Below, piece after piece: positions 20,295 to 28,996 of a stretch of 64,000 nucleotides of DNA (the first letter of the stretch is position 1; every line of letters begins with the position of its first letter). Source of the DNA: an uncultured Bacteroidales bacterium. GTDB lineage: Bacteria; Bacteroidota; Bacteroidia; Bacteroidales; UBA932. Location of the stretch: the NCBI GenBank assembly GCA_905235085.1, contig CAJOKD010000007.1, positions 33,750 to 97,749 on the forward strand. The letters run 5' to 3'. The translations under genes and the position numbers were made by a program. Below the pieces are notes generated by a model that was not told where the DNA came from, did no database searches, and saw nothing but the letters and a program-made list of their open reading frames with translations.

Positions 20295-22536
20295 GATCCA
20301 TCACCTTTCCGAACAGATAGAATTTGTGGTCTCCGTACCAGAGTATGCCTTCTCCGTCGAGTGAGGTATAGCTGGTATAGAATGAATTGCCCGTGTCCCT
20401 CGGCGAGAAGAATTCGGGCTCTCCGAACCATACTGGCTGGTGTGCTCCGGGCACGAATTCCCCGTCCCTCTTGAAAAGCGGTCCTCGGTTCTGATAGGAA
20501 ATGACCCCATCGAAGTCGAAAGTGTCGTGTACCATCAGGAAATACCTTCCGCTCCTTGCTTCCGGGCCGGCATAGTCATATATCGGGCAAGGGGAGCGCG
20601 GTTGCAGGATAGGGGTGCCGCCATCCTTTGTCCTGAGGATTTCGGGACGGCTCCAGTGCTTTCCGTCATCGGAACTGACGGACCAGATTGGATGTCCGAT
20701 AGACGTGCGCATAACTGAGAACAGCCTCCCGTCCGGCAGACCGACGATGCATGCCTCTTCTACGCTCAGTCCGTCCTTGGGGATATAATCGTGGTCATTC
20801 TTTACGTACTTCGCGTCGAATGCTTCCTTCCCTGTATTGAAGAATGATATCCTGATGTCCTTCACCTCGGGATCCTCGTCGATGTTGTCGTACTGCCAGA
20901 ATTCCACCCGGGGGATGTCCTGGCGGTCGTAGCGGGAGCAGCCGGCTATGAACCTTCCTTCGCTGCCAAGGCGGAGCGGCCTCTGCCACAGGCACCAGAG
21001 CGGCGGTGCGGACGGGTCGGCAGGGTCTTCTTCGAAGCGAATCGGGAACGGTACGGTCTCGGGTTCGGACCAGGTCTGGCCCGCATCGTCGGAATACACT
21101 CCCTTCATCACTCCGCATAGGTTCTTCTTGACGGTGGTCTCCTGAACCCACAGGCAGTACAGGCGTCCGCTGCGGGTGAGCATCGGCTGCTGGTATGTCG
21201 CGAGCGGCTTCGGATCAGCCATCGATGGGGAACCGGCCAGCATCACCGGTTCCGCCCAGGTACGTCCCGCATCGGAACTCTTGGTGAAAACGATGTGGAC
21301 GTCGTTCCCCGCCTCGTGAGAGCCTTGTGTCCAGAATGCGTACAGAAGGCCTCTTGCAGGGTCATCCAGGACGTGGAAATGGTCATTATAGGTATCGCCT
21401 ATGGCTGTCATGTCTCTCTCCGATTCGACAAGCGGTTGTTTCGGTACGTAAACCGTGAAATCGTGCGGGACAACATCTATGTCCATCTCGGGATACAGAT
21501 AGTGCCAGTAGAAATGGTTCGGCCATTTCTCCCGGAAGTTGTCCGTGTCGGTGAAATGCTTCTCCATGGCCTCGTCGGCCGTAGCATAGCGATGGCAGCA
21601 GTCCGGCGACTTCGTGCCTATGGTCCATTGGCTCTGGCTGGCCGCATCCTGTCCCGGGAGCCCGACCCATATCGTAGTTCCGTTCTTCGAGTTGAAGTTC
21701 GGATTCATAGTGAATACGGTTGTGAGTACGGTCGTTTTCTGCCGGATAGGTTTTTCGGTAAGGAGCTGCGACAAGGTCCTGCGGTGGAACTTCCTCATCG
21801 GTTTCCTGGAGAATGGAGTCTCATCCCCGAGAATGGCATCTCCGAAGAAAGTCTTCTGGGCGAGCTCGTGCCTATCACGGTTGTTCTTGCTGTTCAAGGT
21901 GGCAGGATCGGAATATGCCAGGCGGAAGTTGAACTCTCCGTCACGTCTTGGCTTGTACCATCCGCGTTTCCTTGCATAACGGACTATATCCTTGCTGCCT
22001 AGGAAGTTGACGGTGTCGGCCAGGTTGATCTTCCCGATAGTGTAATAGTTTGGAATCGTTGCGATTTCATCGTCCGGGACCCTCTGGGCCACCCAGTGCC
22101 TGCCTTTTACCACCGCGCACACCCAGGCCTCGTATCTGTCGGCGATGAGATACGACCTGCCGGAATCGCCGTACCCGTATTTTTCCACGAGTGCGCCGAT
22201 GATGTGGACGGCTTCCCTGGAGGTGCGGGCTTTCTGAGCCACCGTGGTGCGGACTTCGTATATGAGCGTACCGGCGGCCTTGTCTTCCCTGGACTTGCAT
22301 TTGTCGGAAGTGATTCCGACTCCATATTCGTTCACGAAGCTGTCACCAGCTTTCTGGCCGGGGAATTCGAACCAGAGGTAGGAGCAGCGCCGGTCGTTCG
22401 CAGGGACGTTGTAAATGTTGAGCATCGCCGGAGAACCCTGGTCCTCGTTGTGGCCGAGATATACATATCCGTCGGTGGTGGCATTCCTTCCGGCAAGTAT
22501 GCCGAAGCAGAGCGAAAAGAAAAGGGAAAACTTCAT
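20284..22536 (-). CDS. C69-family dipeptidase fused to a sialidase-like Asp-box propeller
   Basis: 750 residues. Residues about 10-400 match peptidase family C69 (PepD-like N-terminal-nucleophile dipeptidases): Cys10 is followed after six positions by [18 protein letters not shown], the spacing seen in PepD, so removal of the short hydrophobic leader MKFSLFFSL would expose the nucleophile. Residues about 400-750 hold three Asp-box motifs, SSDAGRTW (near 420), SDDAGQTW (near 482) and SSDDGKHW (near 622), marking a sialidase-type beta-propeller. The start at 22536 is chosen because the longer frame to 22815 runs through the promoter and start of the divergent gene. Export and an extracellular glycopeptide substrate are inference. 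No sialidase Arg triad was established. Confidence 0.8.
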   Translation of the reverse strand: MKFSLFFSLCFGILAGRNATTDGYVYLGHNEDQGSPAMLNIYNVPANDRRCSYLWFEFPGQKAGDSFVNEYGVGITSDKCKSREDKAAGTLIYEVRTTVAQKARTSREAVHIIGALVEKYGYGDSGRSYLIADRYEAWVCAVVKGRHWVAQRVPDDEIATIPNYYTIGKINLADTVNFLGSKDIVRYARKRGWYKPRRDGEFNFRLAYSDPATLNSKNNRDRHELAQKTFFGDAILGDETPFSRKPMRKFHRRTLSQLLTEKPIRQKTTVLTTVFTMNPNFNSKNGTTIWVGLPGQDAASQSQWTIGTKSPDCCHRYATADEAMEKHFTDTDNFREKWPNHFYWHYLYPEMDIDVVPHDFTVYVPKQPLVESERDMTAIGDTYNDHFHVLDDPARGLLYAFWTQGSHEAGNDVHIVFTKSSDAGRTWAEPVMLAGSPSMADPKPLATYQQPMLTRSGRLYCLWVQETTVKKNLCGVMKGVYSDDAGQTWSEPETVPFPIRFEEDPADPSAPPLWCLWQRPLRLGSEGRFIAGCSRYDRQDIPRVEFWQYDNIDEDPEVKDIRISFFNTGKEAFDAKYVKNDHDYIPKDGLSVEEACIVGLPDGRLFSVMRTSIGHPIWSVSSDDGKHWSRPEILRTKDGGTPILQPRSPCPIYDYAGPEARSGRYFLMVHDTFDFDGVISYQNRGPLFKRDGEFVPGAHQPVWFGEPEFFSPRDTGNSFYTSYTSLDGEGILWYGDHKFYLFGKVMDPKD

Positions 22537-22591
22537 ATCGTGGGCGGTTATCGGTGATAAGGTAAATATAATAAATATCTTGCATATTGTG

Positions 22592-22599
22592 TATATTTG
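22592..22599 (+). promoter_or_regulatory. promoter -7 box for the HD-GNAT gene
   Basis: TATATTTG ends 9 bases before the ATG at 22609. No clear TTTG lies 19 bases upstream. Implies a very short mRNA leader. Confidence 0.55.
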
Positions 22600-22608
22600 C
22601 TTGTGGAT

Positions 22609-23703
22609 ATGGACACATCTCTTTTGGAATACATCGAGCAGGAGATCATCCCTCGCTACTCTTCCTTCGACAAAGCCCACAGGGAGGACCATGCGCGCAC
22701 CGTCATAGCCCGTGCGTTGGAAATGGGACGGAGCTACGAGATTGATGAGGATATGCTGCTGGCAGCCGCCGCATTCCACGACCTTGGACTGGCCGTGGAC
22801 CGGAAGACGCATCATCTGGAAAGCGGACGTATGATCAGGGAGGAAGGCAGACTAAGGGAATGGTTCTCCGAGGAGCAGATCGAGACCATTGCGCAGGCGG
22901 CGGAGGACCACAGAGCATCCTCGAAGACCGCTCCGAGGAGCATATACGGCAGGCTGGTAGCCGAGGCAGACCGCCTCATAGTGCCCGAAACCATTATACG
23001 CCGGACCATCCAGTATGGAATGTCACATTATCCTGGACTGGACCGGGAAGGCCACTGGCAGAGGACGCTGGAGCACTTGAACGAGAAATATGCCAGGGGC
23101 GGTTACCTGCATCTGCTCATTCCTGGTTCGCCGAATGAGGAACCGCTTGAGCGTCTCCGGAATATGATAGAGGATACAGCCGGGCTCAGGAAGATATTCG
23201 ACAGGATGTTCGATGAAGAGAGTTCCGAAACTCCGGTTGTGATACGACTTGCCGTTCCGGGGGACGTGGAAGCTGTCGGCAGGTTGCTGGAACAGGTACT
23301 CAAGGTCCACCACGAAGGCCGTCCCGATCTCTTCCGTCCGGAAGGGAAAAAATACTCCGACCAGGAACTCCTTGACATTTTTGCCGATCCTGAAACTCCC
23401 GTATTCGTCTATGACAAGGGAGGTTCCGTACTTGGCTATGCCTTCTGCGCCCTGCAGTATGCCTCCTCAGGCAGCCTGAACCCTATAACCACCCTCTATG
23501 TCGATGACATATGCGTAGACGAGGCTACCCGCAGGGAACATATCGGGAAGGCGCTCTTCGACAAAGTGAAGGAATATGCCGTCTCCCAAGGGTGCCACAA
23601 CATAACCTTGCACGTTTGGGAATGCAACCCCGAAGCTATGGCTTTCTACAAGGCGATGGGTATGTCGGTCCAATTCACATCGATGGAAATTATCTGTCAG
23701 TAA
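22609..23703 (+). CDS. HD-domain phosphohydrolase fused to a GNAT acetyltransferase
   Basis: 364 residues. The N-terminal half (about 15-190) is an HD domain: an early His in DKAHREDHARTV, the metal-binding pair in AAFHDLGLAVD, then a later His/Asp in AAEDHRASSK. The C-terminal half (about 205-364) is a GNAT fold: VIRLAVPGDVEAVGRLLEQVL, the central VDDICVDEATRREHIGKALF with the acyl-CoA pyrophosphate loop, and NPEAMAFYKAMGM. The ATG at 22609 is preferred over a TTG at 22597 inside the promoter. Substrates are unknown; no partner gene is evident. Confidence 0.8.
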   Translation: MDTSLLEYIEQEIIPRYSSFDKAHREDHARTVIARALEMGRSYEIDEDMLLAAAAFHDLGLAVDRKTHHLESGRMIREEGRLREWFSEEQIETIAQAAEDHRASSKTAPRSIYGRLVAEADRLIVPETIIRRTIQYGMSHYPGLDREGHWQRTLEHLNEKYARGGYLHLLIPGSPNEEPLERLRNMIEDTAGLRKIFDRMFDEESSETPVVIRLAVPGDVEAVGRLLEQVLKVHHEGRPDLFRPEGKKYSDQELLDIFADPETPVFVYDKGGSVLGYAFCALQYASSGSLNPITTLYVDDICVDEATRREHIGKALFDKVKEYAVSQGCHNITLHVWECNPEAMAFYKAMGMSVQFTSMEIICQ

Positions 23704-23704
23704 A

Positions 23705-23799
23705 CTCTACAAAAACTCTACATAGACCACTATATAGATGCCTATAGCGCTGCTGTTGGCATCTGTATATCTCTACATTGCTTTGAAATCAACTCTATT
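23705..23799 (+). promoter_or_regulatory. Pho-box-like direct repeats upstream of the phosphate operon
   Basis: CTCTACA occurs at 23705-23711, 23716-23722 and 23771-23777, with a weaker CTCTATT at 23793-23799. The first two are 11 bp apart with an AAAA spacer, the same 7+4 layout as the enterobacterial PhoB box, and the others lie 55 and 22 bp further, both multiples of 11. The word differs from the E. coli one, so the bound protein is not known. Confidence 0.5.
23736..23764. promoter_or_regulatory. 7-bp dyad upstream of the phosphate operon
   Basis: AGATGCC (23736-23742) and GGCATCT (23758-23764) form a perfect inverted repeat with 15 bases between, which can fold further through TAGC/GCTG. 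It could be an operator or part of a terminator for the HD-GNAT gene; there is no T-run after it. Confidence 0.4.
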
Positions 23800-23812
23800 T
23801 GTGCTATCTTTA
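23782..23812 (+). promoter_or_regulatory. promoter of the phosphate operon
   Basis: TTTG at 23782-23785, exactly 19 bases, then TATCTTTA at 23805-23812: the Bacteroidota -33/-7 pair with one mismatch in the last base. The ATG of the DUF47 gene is 28 bases downstream. Confidence 0.65.
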
Positions 23813-23840
23813 CGATTGATAACACGAGACTGAACCGATT

Positions 23841-24503
23841 ATGGGATTCATAGATATTTTTTCCCGGAAGAAAGCAAACAGCTTGATCCAAAGCATAGAC
23901 ACCCTGCTGTCTACCGTCGATGAATCGCTGACTGTGTTCAAGGGTGGAGTGAAGGATTATCTGTATGGGGATGAACCGGGATTCGCCGAGAACCTTTCCA
24001 AGATGGCGACGCTCGAGACTGAGGCTCTTGCTCACATCAAGGAAATTGAAGGTACCCTGTATTCCAGAGGCTACCTTATGCGTTCGAGGGGCGACATAAT
24101 GCGTTTGCTTGAGAGGTTCGACCATATCATCACGATTATCAGCGTCGACCTGGTCCAGTTTGAGATAGAATCTCCGAACATCCCAAAGGAACTCAAGCGG
24201 GAATTCGTCAAACTGACCGAGTTGGCGTCGCTGGCTGTGGAGAGTTCGATTCCTGGTGCGAAAGCGTATTTCACCGAGCCGCAGGCCGTGGCTGAGACCA
24301 CCTCCCAGGTCTATTTCTATGAAAAGGAAGCCGTGAAGCTCAGCCAGTCCATCAAAAGGACGGTGTTCCATCAGATGGAAGGCCTTAAACTCAGTGAAAA
24401 ATTCCACCTGAGGTATTTCGCCCTGCACATCGAGGATCTGGCCAAGGCTGCGGTGAAGGTGGCCGAGCAATTGTCCGTGATGGCTATCAAGAGGTCATTG
24501 TAA
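23841..24503 (+). CDS. DUF47 (PhoU-like) protein
   Basis: 220 residues, all-helical, with the GFIDIFSRKKANSL-type start and the repeated helical hairpins of the DUF47/TIGR00153 family, PhoU relatives that are usually encoded next to Pit phosphate transporters and thought to regulate them. Here it directly precedes a Pit-like gene, sharing one base with it, which supports the role. First gene of a long operon under a Pho-box-like promoter. Confidence 0.88.
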   Translation: MGFIDIFSRKKANSLIQSIDTLLSTVDESLTVFKGGVKDYLYGDEPGFAENLSKMATLETEALAHIKEIEGTLYSRGYLMRSRGDIMRLLERFDHIITIISVDLVQFEIESPNIPKELKREFVKLTELASLAVESSIPGAKAYFTEPQAVAETTSQVYFYEKEAVKLSQSIKRTVFHQMEGLKLSEKFHLRYFALHIEDLAKAAVKVAEQLSVMAIKRSL

Positions 24504-26101
24504 TGGAAGTGGCATACATCATACTCTCTGTCCTTCTTGCAGGATATTTCCTTATCCTTTACGACCTTCCTGTCGTCGGGGGGAGCATCCTGGCTTCGGG
24601 AGCGGGAGAGAGAATGGGTGTGAGGATACTTATGCCGGTATTGCTGCTTGCCGGCGTCGTGGCCCCGTGCCTTTTCCCGGAGGCGGTATATCCTCTTACA
24701 GAGGGACTGACCATGCCGGCGGACGGGGTCGATGCCCTTTCCGTCGGTATCGCGACTGCGGCAAGTGCCGTCATGGTCGGGACGTTCAGTCGTTATCCGG
24801 CGGTTCCTTATGCATTCATCGCCTCCCTGGCGGGCATCGGAGTGGCTCAGGGCATTCCACTGCAACCTGCTGCGTTCCGGTATGTCCTATCCTGGATAAC
24901 CGGTCCTGTCGTCTGTGCGTTGCTTGCTGCTGGAATCTACAGCATCTGCTCATCGTTCCTGCGCAGGGGAAAGACCCATATGGCCATACAGGAAGGGAAG
25001 GTCCTTTTCGCCAGCAGCCTCGTTTCCCTGATCCTGCTGTTCGCGGTGGCTTTCAACAATTCCATGGTATTTTCCTTCCTTCCTTCCGGGAAAGGATGGC
25101 TGACCATTGCCGTGGCGGCAGGATGCCCTCTGGCGGCTTGGTTCGCAGTCCGTTCCAAGGTATTGGCGAACAAGTATTCCGTGGCAGACAACGATCTGGA
25201 TATCAACTCCCTGTCCATACTGTCGCTGATACTGGCGATGACCCTTGCCTTCAGTCTTTTCTCCTCCGGGCTTCCGGCGAAGGTTGGTCTGGTTGCGACT
25301 CCTCTGCCTGCGGGCACTCTGTACCTGGCGGCCTTGCTCGGAATCAGCATGGTCCGGGAGAGGGCTCTCGTTGATGGCGGTGAACTCCTGAAAGGGGGTG
25401 TGGCTGCCTTCGTTTCTCCGGTATTGGGTTTCCTGGTGGCATATTGCATGGGCCTCATCCTTGACGGACGGGTTGTCAGCACGCTTGTATTCCTGGGTAT
25501 CCTCCTGTTCCTGGGCGTTATTTCATATTACCGCCACTTACAGGACAGCCTCGCTTTGCAAAGGCAGGCGCTGCTTTCAGGAGAACAGAGGGCCTACAGC
25601 ACCCAGAAATCCCTTTCCGCCCTTGAGGTACGGGCTGAAATGACGGAGCAGGACCTTCGCAACAAACTGGATGCGAAGCGCAAGGAACTGGTCGATTTCG
25701 CAGTGGGCGTAAGTGACCAGAAAGAGTTCATGGAAAAAATATATGATGACCTTGCCGAGGTCCGTGCGATGGATGGCGGCGATGCGAAGGACGAGGCAAT
25801 GGATTCCTTGCTGGGAGCGTTGCGGGAGCGTATGTATTTCACTCGCGAGATGAATGATTTCTATGCACGGAGCGAAGTGCTGAACGAGGATTTCAACATG
25901 CGCCTTAAGAGCATGTTCCCGAATCTGACGGAAGGGGAGAGGAAACTCGCCAACCTGCTGCGCCAGGGTTTCTCCAGCAAATACATAGCGTCCTTGATGA
26001 ATATCACTCCAAAGAGTGTCGAAATAAACCGCTCCCGCCTGCGGGCGAAACTTGGACTGCAGCGGAGCGACAACTTGATAAGTTTTATAAAATCCATTTA
26101 A
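24503..26101 (+). CDS. Pit-like membrane protein with C-terminal coiled coil and LuxR-type HTH
   Basis: 532 residues. Residues 1-345 hold about 10-11 membrane segments whose two-half layout, loops and DUF47 neighbour recall Pit (PHO4) phosphate permeases. The usual GANDxxNA signatures are degenerate: YDLPVVGGS with Asp21 in the first half and AFNNSMVFS with Asn185/186 in the second. Residues about 345-440 are a charged coiled coil (SALEVRAEMTEQDLRNKLDA), and 474-532 are a LuxR/GerE-type HTH of the kind seen in Bacteroidota regulators (LTEGERKLANLLRQGFSSKY, then MNITPKSVEINRSRLRAKLG). No stop or frameshift separates the parts. I infer a membrane sensor or transceptor that binds DNA; it could alternatively transport phosphate. 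Confidence 0.7.
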   Translation: MEVAYIILSVLLAGYFLILYDLPVVGGSILASGAGERMGVRILMPVLLLAGVVAPCLFPEAVYPLTEGLTMPADGVDALSVGIATAASAVMVGTFSRYPAVPYAFIASLAGIGVAQGIPLQPAAFRYVLSWITGPVVCALLAAGIYSICSSFLRRGKTHMAIQEGKVLFASSLVSLILLFAVAFNNSMVFSFLPSGKGWLTIAVAAGCPLAAWFAVRSKVLANKYSVADNDLDINSLSILSLILAMTLAFSLFSSGLPAKVGLVATPLPAGTLYLAALLGISMVRERALVDGGELLKGGVAAFVSPVLGFLVAYCMGLILDGRVVSTLVFLGILLFLGVISYYRHLQDSLALQRQALLSGEQRAYSTQKSLSALEVRAEMTEQDLRNKLDAKRKELVDFAVGVSDQKEFMEKIYDDLAEVRAMDGGDAKDEAMDSLLGALRERMYFTREMNDFYARSEVLNEDFNMRLKSMFPNLTEGERKLANLLRQGFSSKYIASLMNITPKSVEINRSRLRAKLGLQRSDNLISFIKSI

Positions 26102-26122
26102 TCAACTCTTTAATTATTAATT

Positions 26123-27496
26123 ATGCGTAAAATCCTCTTAATCATGGCGCTGTCACTGCTCACAGTAGGTGCAGTGAATGCCCAGAAGAAGACGGTCAAG
26201 TACAATCAGTACGGTGTGGCCGTCGAATCCGATGTCCTGGATGTCGAAGCGCAGGACGGAATCCTGGTACTGGAATCGCCGAAGAGCGGTTACAAATTCT
26301 GGTTCGATGTCCGTGCCCAGGCTGACGGAGCAGTATTCTTCGGAGCCCCGGACTATGCCGACCCTATCGGAAACGGCACCAGCATACGTCGTGCCCGTTT
26401 TGCCGTAAAGGGCCAGATCAATGAAAAATGGTACGGAGAATTCGACATGGACCTTGCAAACGGTCTTGCCGAGCTCAAGGATGCCATCGTCCGTTACACC
26501 GGAATCGCCAACACCGACCTCCAGGTTGGTAACTTCAAGGAGAATTTCTCCATTCAGCGCAACACGACGTCCCGCTACCTCCAGTTCATGGAGCGCCCTA
26601 TGGTCTGCTCAGCCCTGAGCCCTTCCCGTCACCTGGGTATCAATGCGAAATATGCAAAGGACTGGATATGGTTCTCTACAGGCCTCTTCAGCCAGGTCGT
26701 TGCCGGAATGGAAGAGTGGGAGAATGTAGCTGACAACAACAAGGACTTCGGACGCAACTCCGGATATTCCTGGACCACTAAACTGGTTCTCCGTCCTCTT
26801 TACAAGCTGGACAACGCCAGCCTCCACCTTGGCGCTGCATATTCCTACAGGACCACCACCACCGACCTTGCTACCGGTGAATGGGGAACCTACCGTGCAA
26901 GCGCCCGCAACTCCACCAGCATCAACCGCAAGAAGTATGTTGATACCAACAATCTCCCTGGCTATGATCACAACAATCTCTGGACGGTAGAGCTTGCAGG
27001 ACACTGGAACGGACTCCGTTACGAGGCTGCCTACATCGGCGACAACGTCCACTTCAAGAGCGATGCAGCGGATCCTGCAACCAAGAATTTCAAGGGTTGG
27101 TATGCACAGGCAGGCTTCCTTCTCTTCGGTGGCCGTCAGCAGTATGATGCCAAAGGTGGCAAGTACACCAAGGTAGAGCGTGGCAACAGCAAGTTCGGTG
27201 ATCTCGAGCTTTGCGCCCGTTACGAGAACTGCGACCTGAACAACGGCGGAGTCTTCGGAGGTGCTTCCGAGGCTTATACCCTGGGACTGAACTGGTACGT
27301 CAACGACAACGTCAAGATGGTGGTCAACTACCAGTACAACAACAATGACCGTTATGCAAACGGAAAGGGTAAGCTGAATGTAGGAAAGGATGCTTCCGGC
27401 GCCCCTACCAAGGACTACACCAAGATTGTCACCCCTGCCGGCAAGGCTGGTGTGGACTACCACATGCTTGCTGTTCGTTTCGAGATTGACTTCTAA
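26123..27496 (+). CDS. OprO/OprP-type phosphate-selective porin
   Basis: 457 residues, signal peptide ending near GAVNAQ, then a barrel with the Porin O/P pattern: RRARFAVKGQINEKWYGEFDMD, LQVGNFKENFSIQRNTTS, and a terminal Phe after MLAVRFEID. The family forms anion channels, in Pseudomonas selective for phosphate or polyphosphate. It follows the Pit-like gene by 21 bases, so a phosphate role is well supported by context though the specificity residues cannot be confirmed by eye. Confidence 0.85.
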   Translation: MRKILLIMALSLLTVGAVNAQKKTVKYNQYGVAVESDVLDVEAQDGILVLESPKSGYKFWFDVRAQADGAVFFGAPDYADPIGNGTSIRRARFAVKGQINEKWYGEFDMDLANGLAELKDAIVRYTGIANTDLQVGNFKENFSIQRNTTSRYLQFMERPMVCSALSPSRHLGINAKYAKDWIWFSTGLFSQVVAGMEEWENVADNNKDFGRNSGYSWTTKLVLRPLYKLDNASLHLGAAYSYRTTTTDLATGEWGTYRASARNSTSINRKKYVDTNNLPGYDHNNLWTVELAGHWNGLRYEAAYIGDNVHFKSDAADPATKNFKGWYAQAGFLLFGGRQQYDAKGGKYTKVERGNSKFGDLELCARYENCDLNNGGVFGGASEAYTLGLNWYVNDNVKMVVNYQYNNNDRYANGKGKLNVGKDASGAPTKDYTKIVTPAGKAGVDYHMLAVRFEIDF

Positions 27497-27508
27497 AATA
27501 ACATGATC

Positions 27509-28333
27509 ATGAAAAAGATATTGCTAGTTTCATTGGCCGCCGTGCTTGCTTTCGCGGGATGCGTTAAAGACGAAGTCTACAAAGGCCCATCAACCATAGA
27601 GAAAGTCGTGTTCAGCCCTGAGGCTCCTACTTCCATCGCTCCTGTTACGGTGACCGCTACAGTCACAGGTCTCCAGAACGTAACCAAGGCTACTCTCAAC
27701 TACAACGGTACTTCCGTGGATATGTCCGGAAGCGGCAGCACTTTCTCTGCCACGATTCCTGCCATGCCGGACGGGACCGAGGTCAATTTCACCGTGACCG
27801 TGGAGAACGAGGCCGGCTTCACCACCACCTCGGACAAATATTCCTACAAGGTAGGAGACCCTGCAACCGATTGGTCCAAACTCAAACTGAATGAGGTCTA
27901 TGGTGCCGGAGCAGACGAGGAGAAGTTCTTCGAGCTCTACAACGGCAGCGATTATCCTATCAAGCTCACAGGCGTGACAATCAGCAAGGACGAGTCCAAC
28001 TGCTGGACCGGAATCGACGGCGAAGTCGTTCCTGCAAAGGGATTCTTCGCAATAATCGGTGCCAAGGGAACTACCCCTAGGGGATTCTCCAGCGGCTTCT
28101 CCGCAAAGAAGAGCGTATATATCCAGCTGTTCGACAACAAGGGCAACCAGATCGATGCATTCCAACGCGGCGACAAGGACGATGCCGGCAACTGGGGAGT
28201 ATCCATCACCAATTATTCAGGCTCATGGAGCCGCGTCCCTGACGGAACCGGCAAGTGGATGCGCACCGACTCCTTCACTCCAGGTGCAGCCAACTCTACT
28301 ACCGCAACCGATGATGATTATGTAAAGAACTGA
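27509..28333 (+). CDS. lipoprotein with lamin-tail domain
   Basis: 274 residues. MKKILLVSLAAVLAFAGC is a lipoprotein signal. Residues about 20-115 look like an Ig-like beta domain (TATVTGLQNVTKATLNYNG); residues about 125-255 match the lamin-tail domain (KLNEVYGAGADEEKFFELYN, IKLTGVTISKD, VVPAKGFFAIIGA). LTD domains often tether or target secreted enzymes. No catalytic domain is present here. Twelve bases after the porin gene; the ATG at 27509 is used rather than 27503. Confidence 0.75.
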   Translation: MKKILLVSLAAVLAFAGCVKDEVYKGPSTIEKVVFSPEAPTSIAPVTVTATVTGLQNVTKATLNYNGTSVDMSGSGSTFSATIPAMPDGTEVNFTVTVENEAGFTTTSDKYSYKVGDPATDWSKLKLNEVYGAGADEEKFFELYNGSDYPIKLTGVTISKDESNCWTGIDGEVVPAKGFFAIIGAKGTTPRGFSSGFSAKKSVYIQLFDNKGNQIDAFQRGDKDDAGNWGVSITNYSGSWSRVPDGTGKWMRTDSFTPGAANSTTATDDDYVKN

Positions 28334-28354
28334 TTTTAAAATAGATTAATCAAT

Positions 28355-28993
28355 ATGGCAGAACTTAAAATCGGCGAGCAGAGCAAGCCTCGCTTTGAAT
28401 TCCGCAGCTTCGGTCAGAACTTCTGTGAAGCACACAAGAGAATGGCACGTCTTTCCGTTCCTGTTCCTGAGAAGGTTTGGGAAAGGGAGAGCGACGAGAT
28501 CTACATCATCTCCGCCAAGAACGACATCAACAACACCAAGATCCGCAACGGAAAGATGGACATCAAGACCTATGTCCAGACTGTTGACGGTCTCGAGCAG
28601 TGGAACCCTCTGATGAAGGGTGAATTCCCTATTTCACGCGAAGTCCTCGAGAAAGAAGTTTTCCCTGCCTTCATGGTTGAGATGCCTGCCCTCACGAAGG
28701 ACACCTACACCTACGAGGAATTCATCGCCATGGTCAAGGCCAATCCTGACCTGGCAGCAGTCCGCGTTCACAAGCAGCGCTTCGGCTACATGGTCAACGA
28801 CACCATCTGCGAAGTGGGCAACGTGCTCATCAACGGAGCCAAGGTCGTGACTATCAATTCCGAATCCACTGAAATCGAAGACATAAAGAAGACCATTGCC
28901 GATGTGGGTCTCGAAGGAGTTGAGAATATCAACTACCTCCAGGCCATCAAGCGCGTGATCGGAATGAGTGACAAACCATTAGCAAACGAATAA
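28355..28993 (+). CDS. putative CYTH-like (triphosphate tunnel) protein, divergent
   Basis: 212 residues, no signal peptide. I do not recognise it with certainty. It has an early alternating charged strand (RFEFRSFG) followed by NTKIRNGKMDIKTYVQ and RVHKQRFGYMVNDTICEVG, a rhythm of Lys/Arg- and Glu-bearing beta strands like that of CYTH tunnel enzymes, and it lies 3 bases before a clear CYTH gene. The family ExExK signature is not intact (Glu-Phe-Arg instead). May be a catalytically different paralogue; a structure prediction would settle it. Confidence 0.4.
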   Translation: MAELKIGEQSKPRFEFRSFGQNFCEAHKRMARLSVPVPEKVWERESDEIYIISAKNDINNTKIRNGKMDIKTYVQTVDGLEQWNPLMKGEFPISREVLEKEVFPAFMVEMPALTKDTYTYEEFIAMVKANPDLAAVRVHKQRFGYMVNDTICEVGNVLINGAKVVTINSESTEIEDIKKTIADVGLEGVENINYLQAIKRVIGMSDKPLANE

Positions 28994-28996
28994 CCC

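Noticed and set aside
20284..22815. N-terminal extension of the C69 peptidase
   Set aside because: It would cover the divergent promoter and start of the HD-GNAT gene and bury the nucleophilic Cys.
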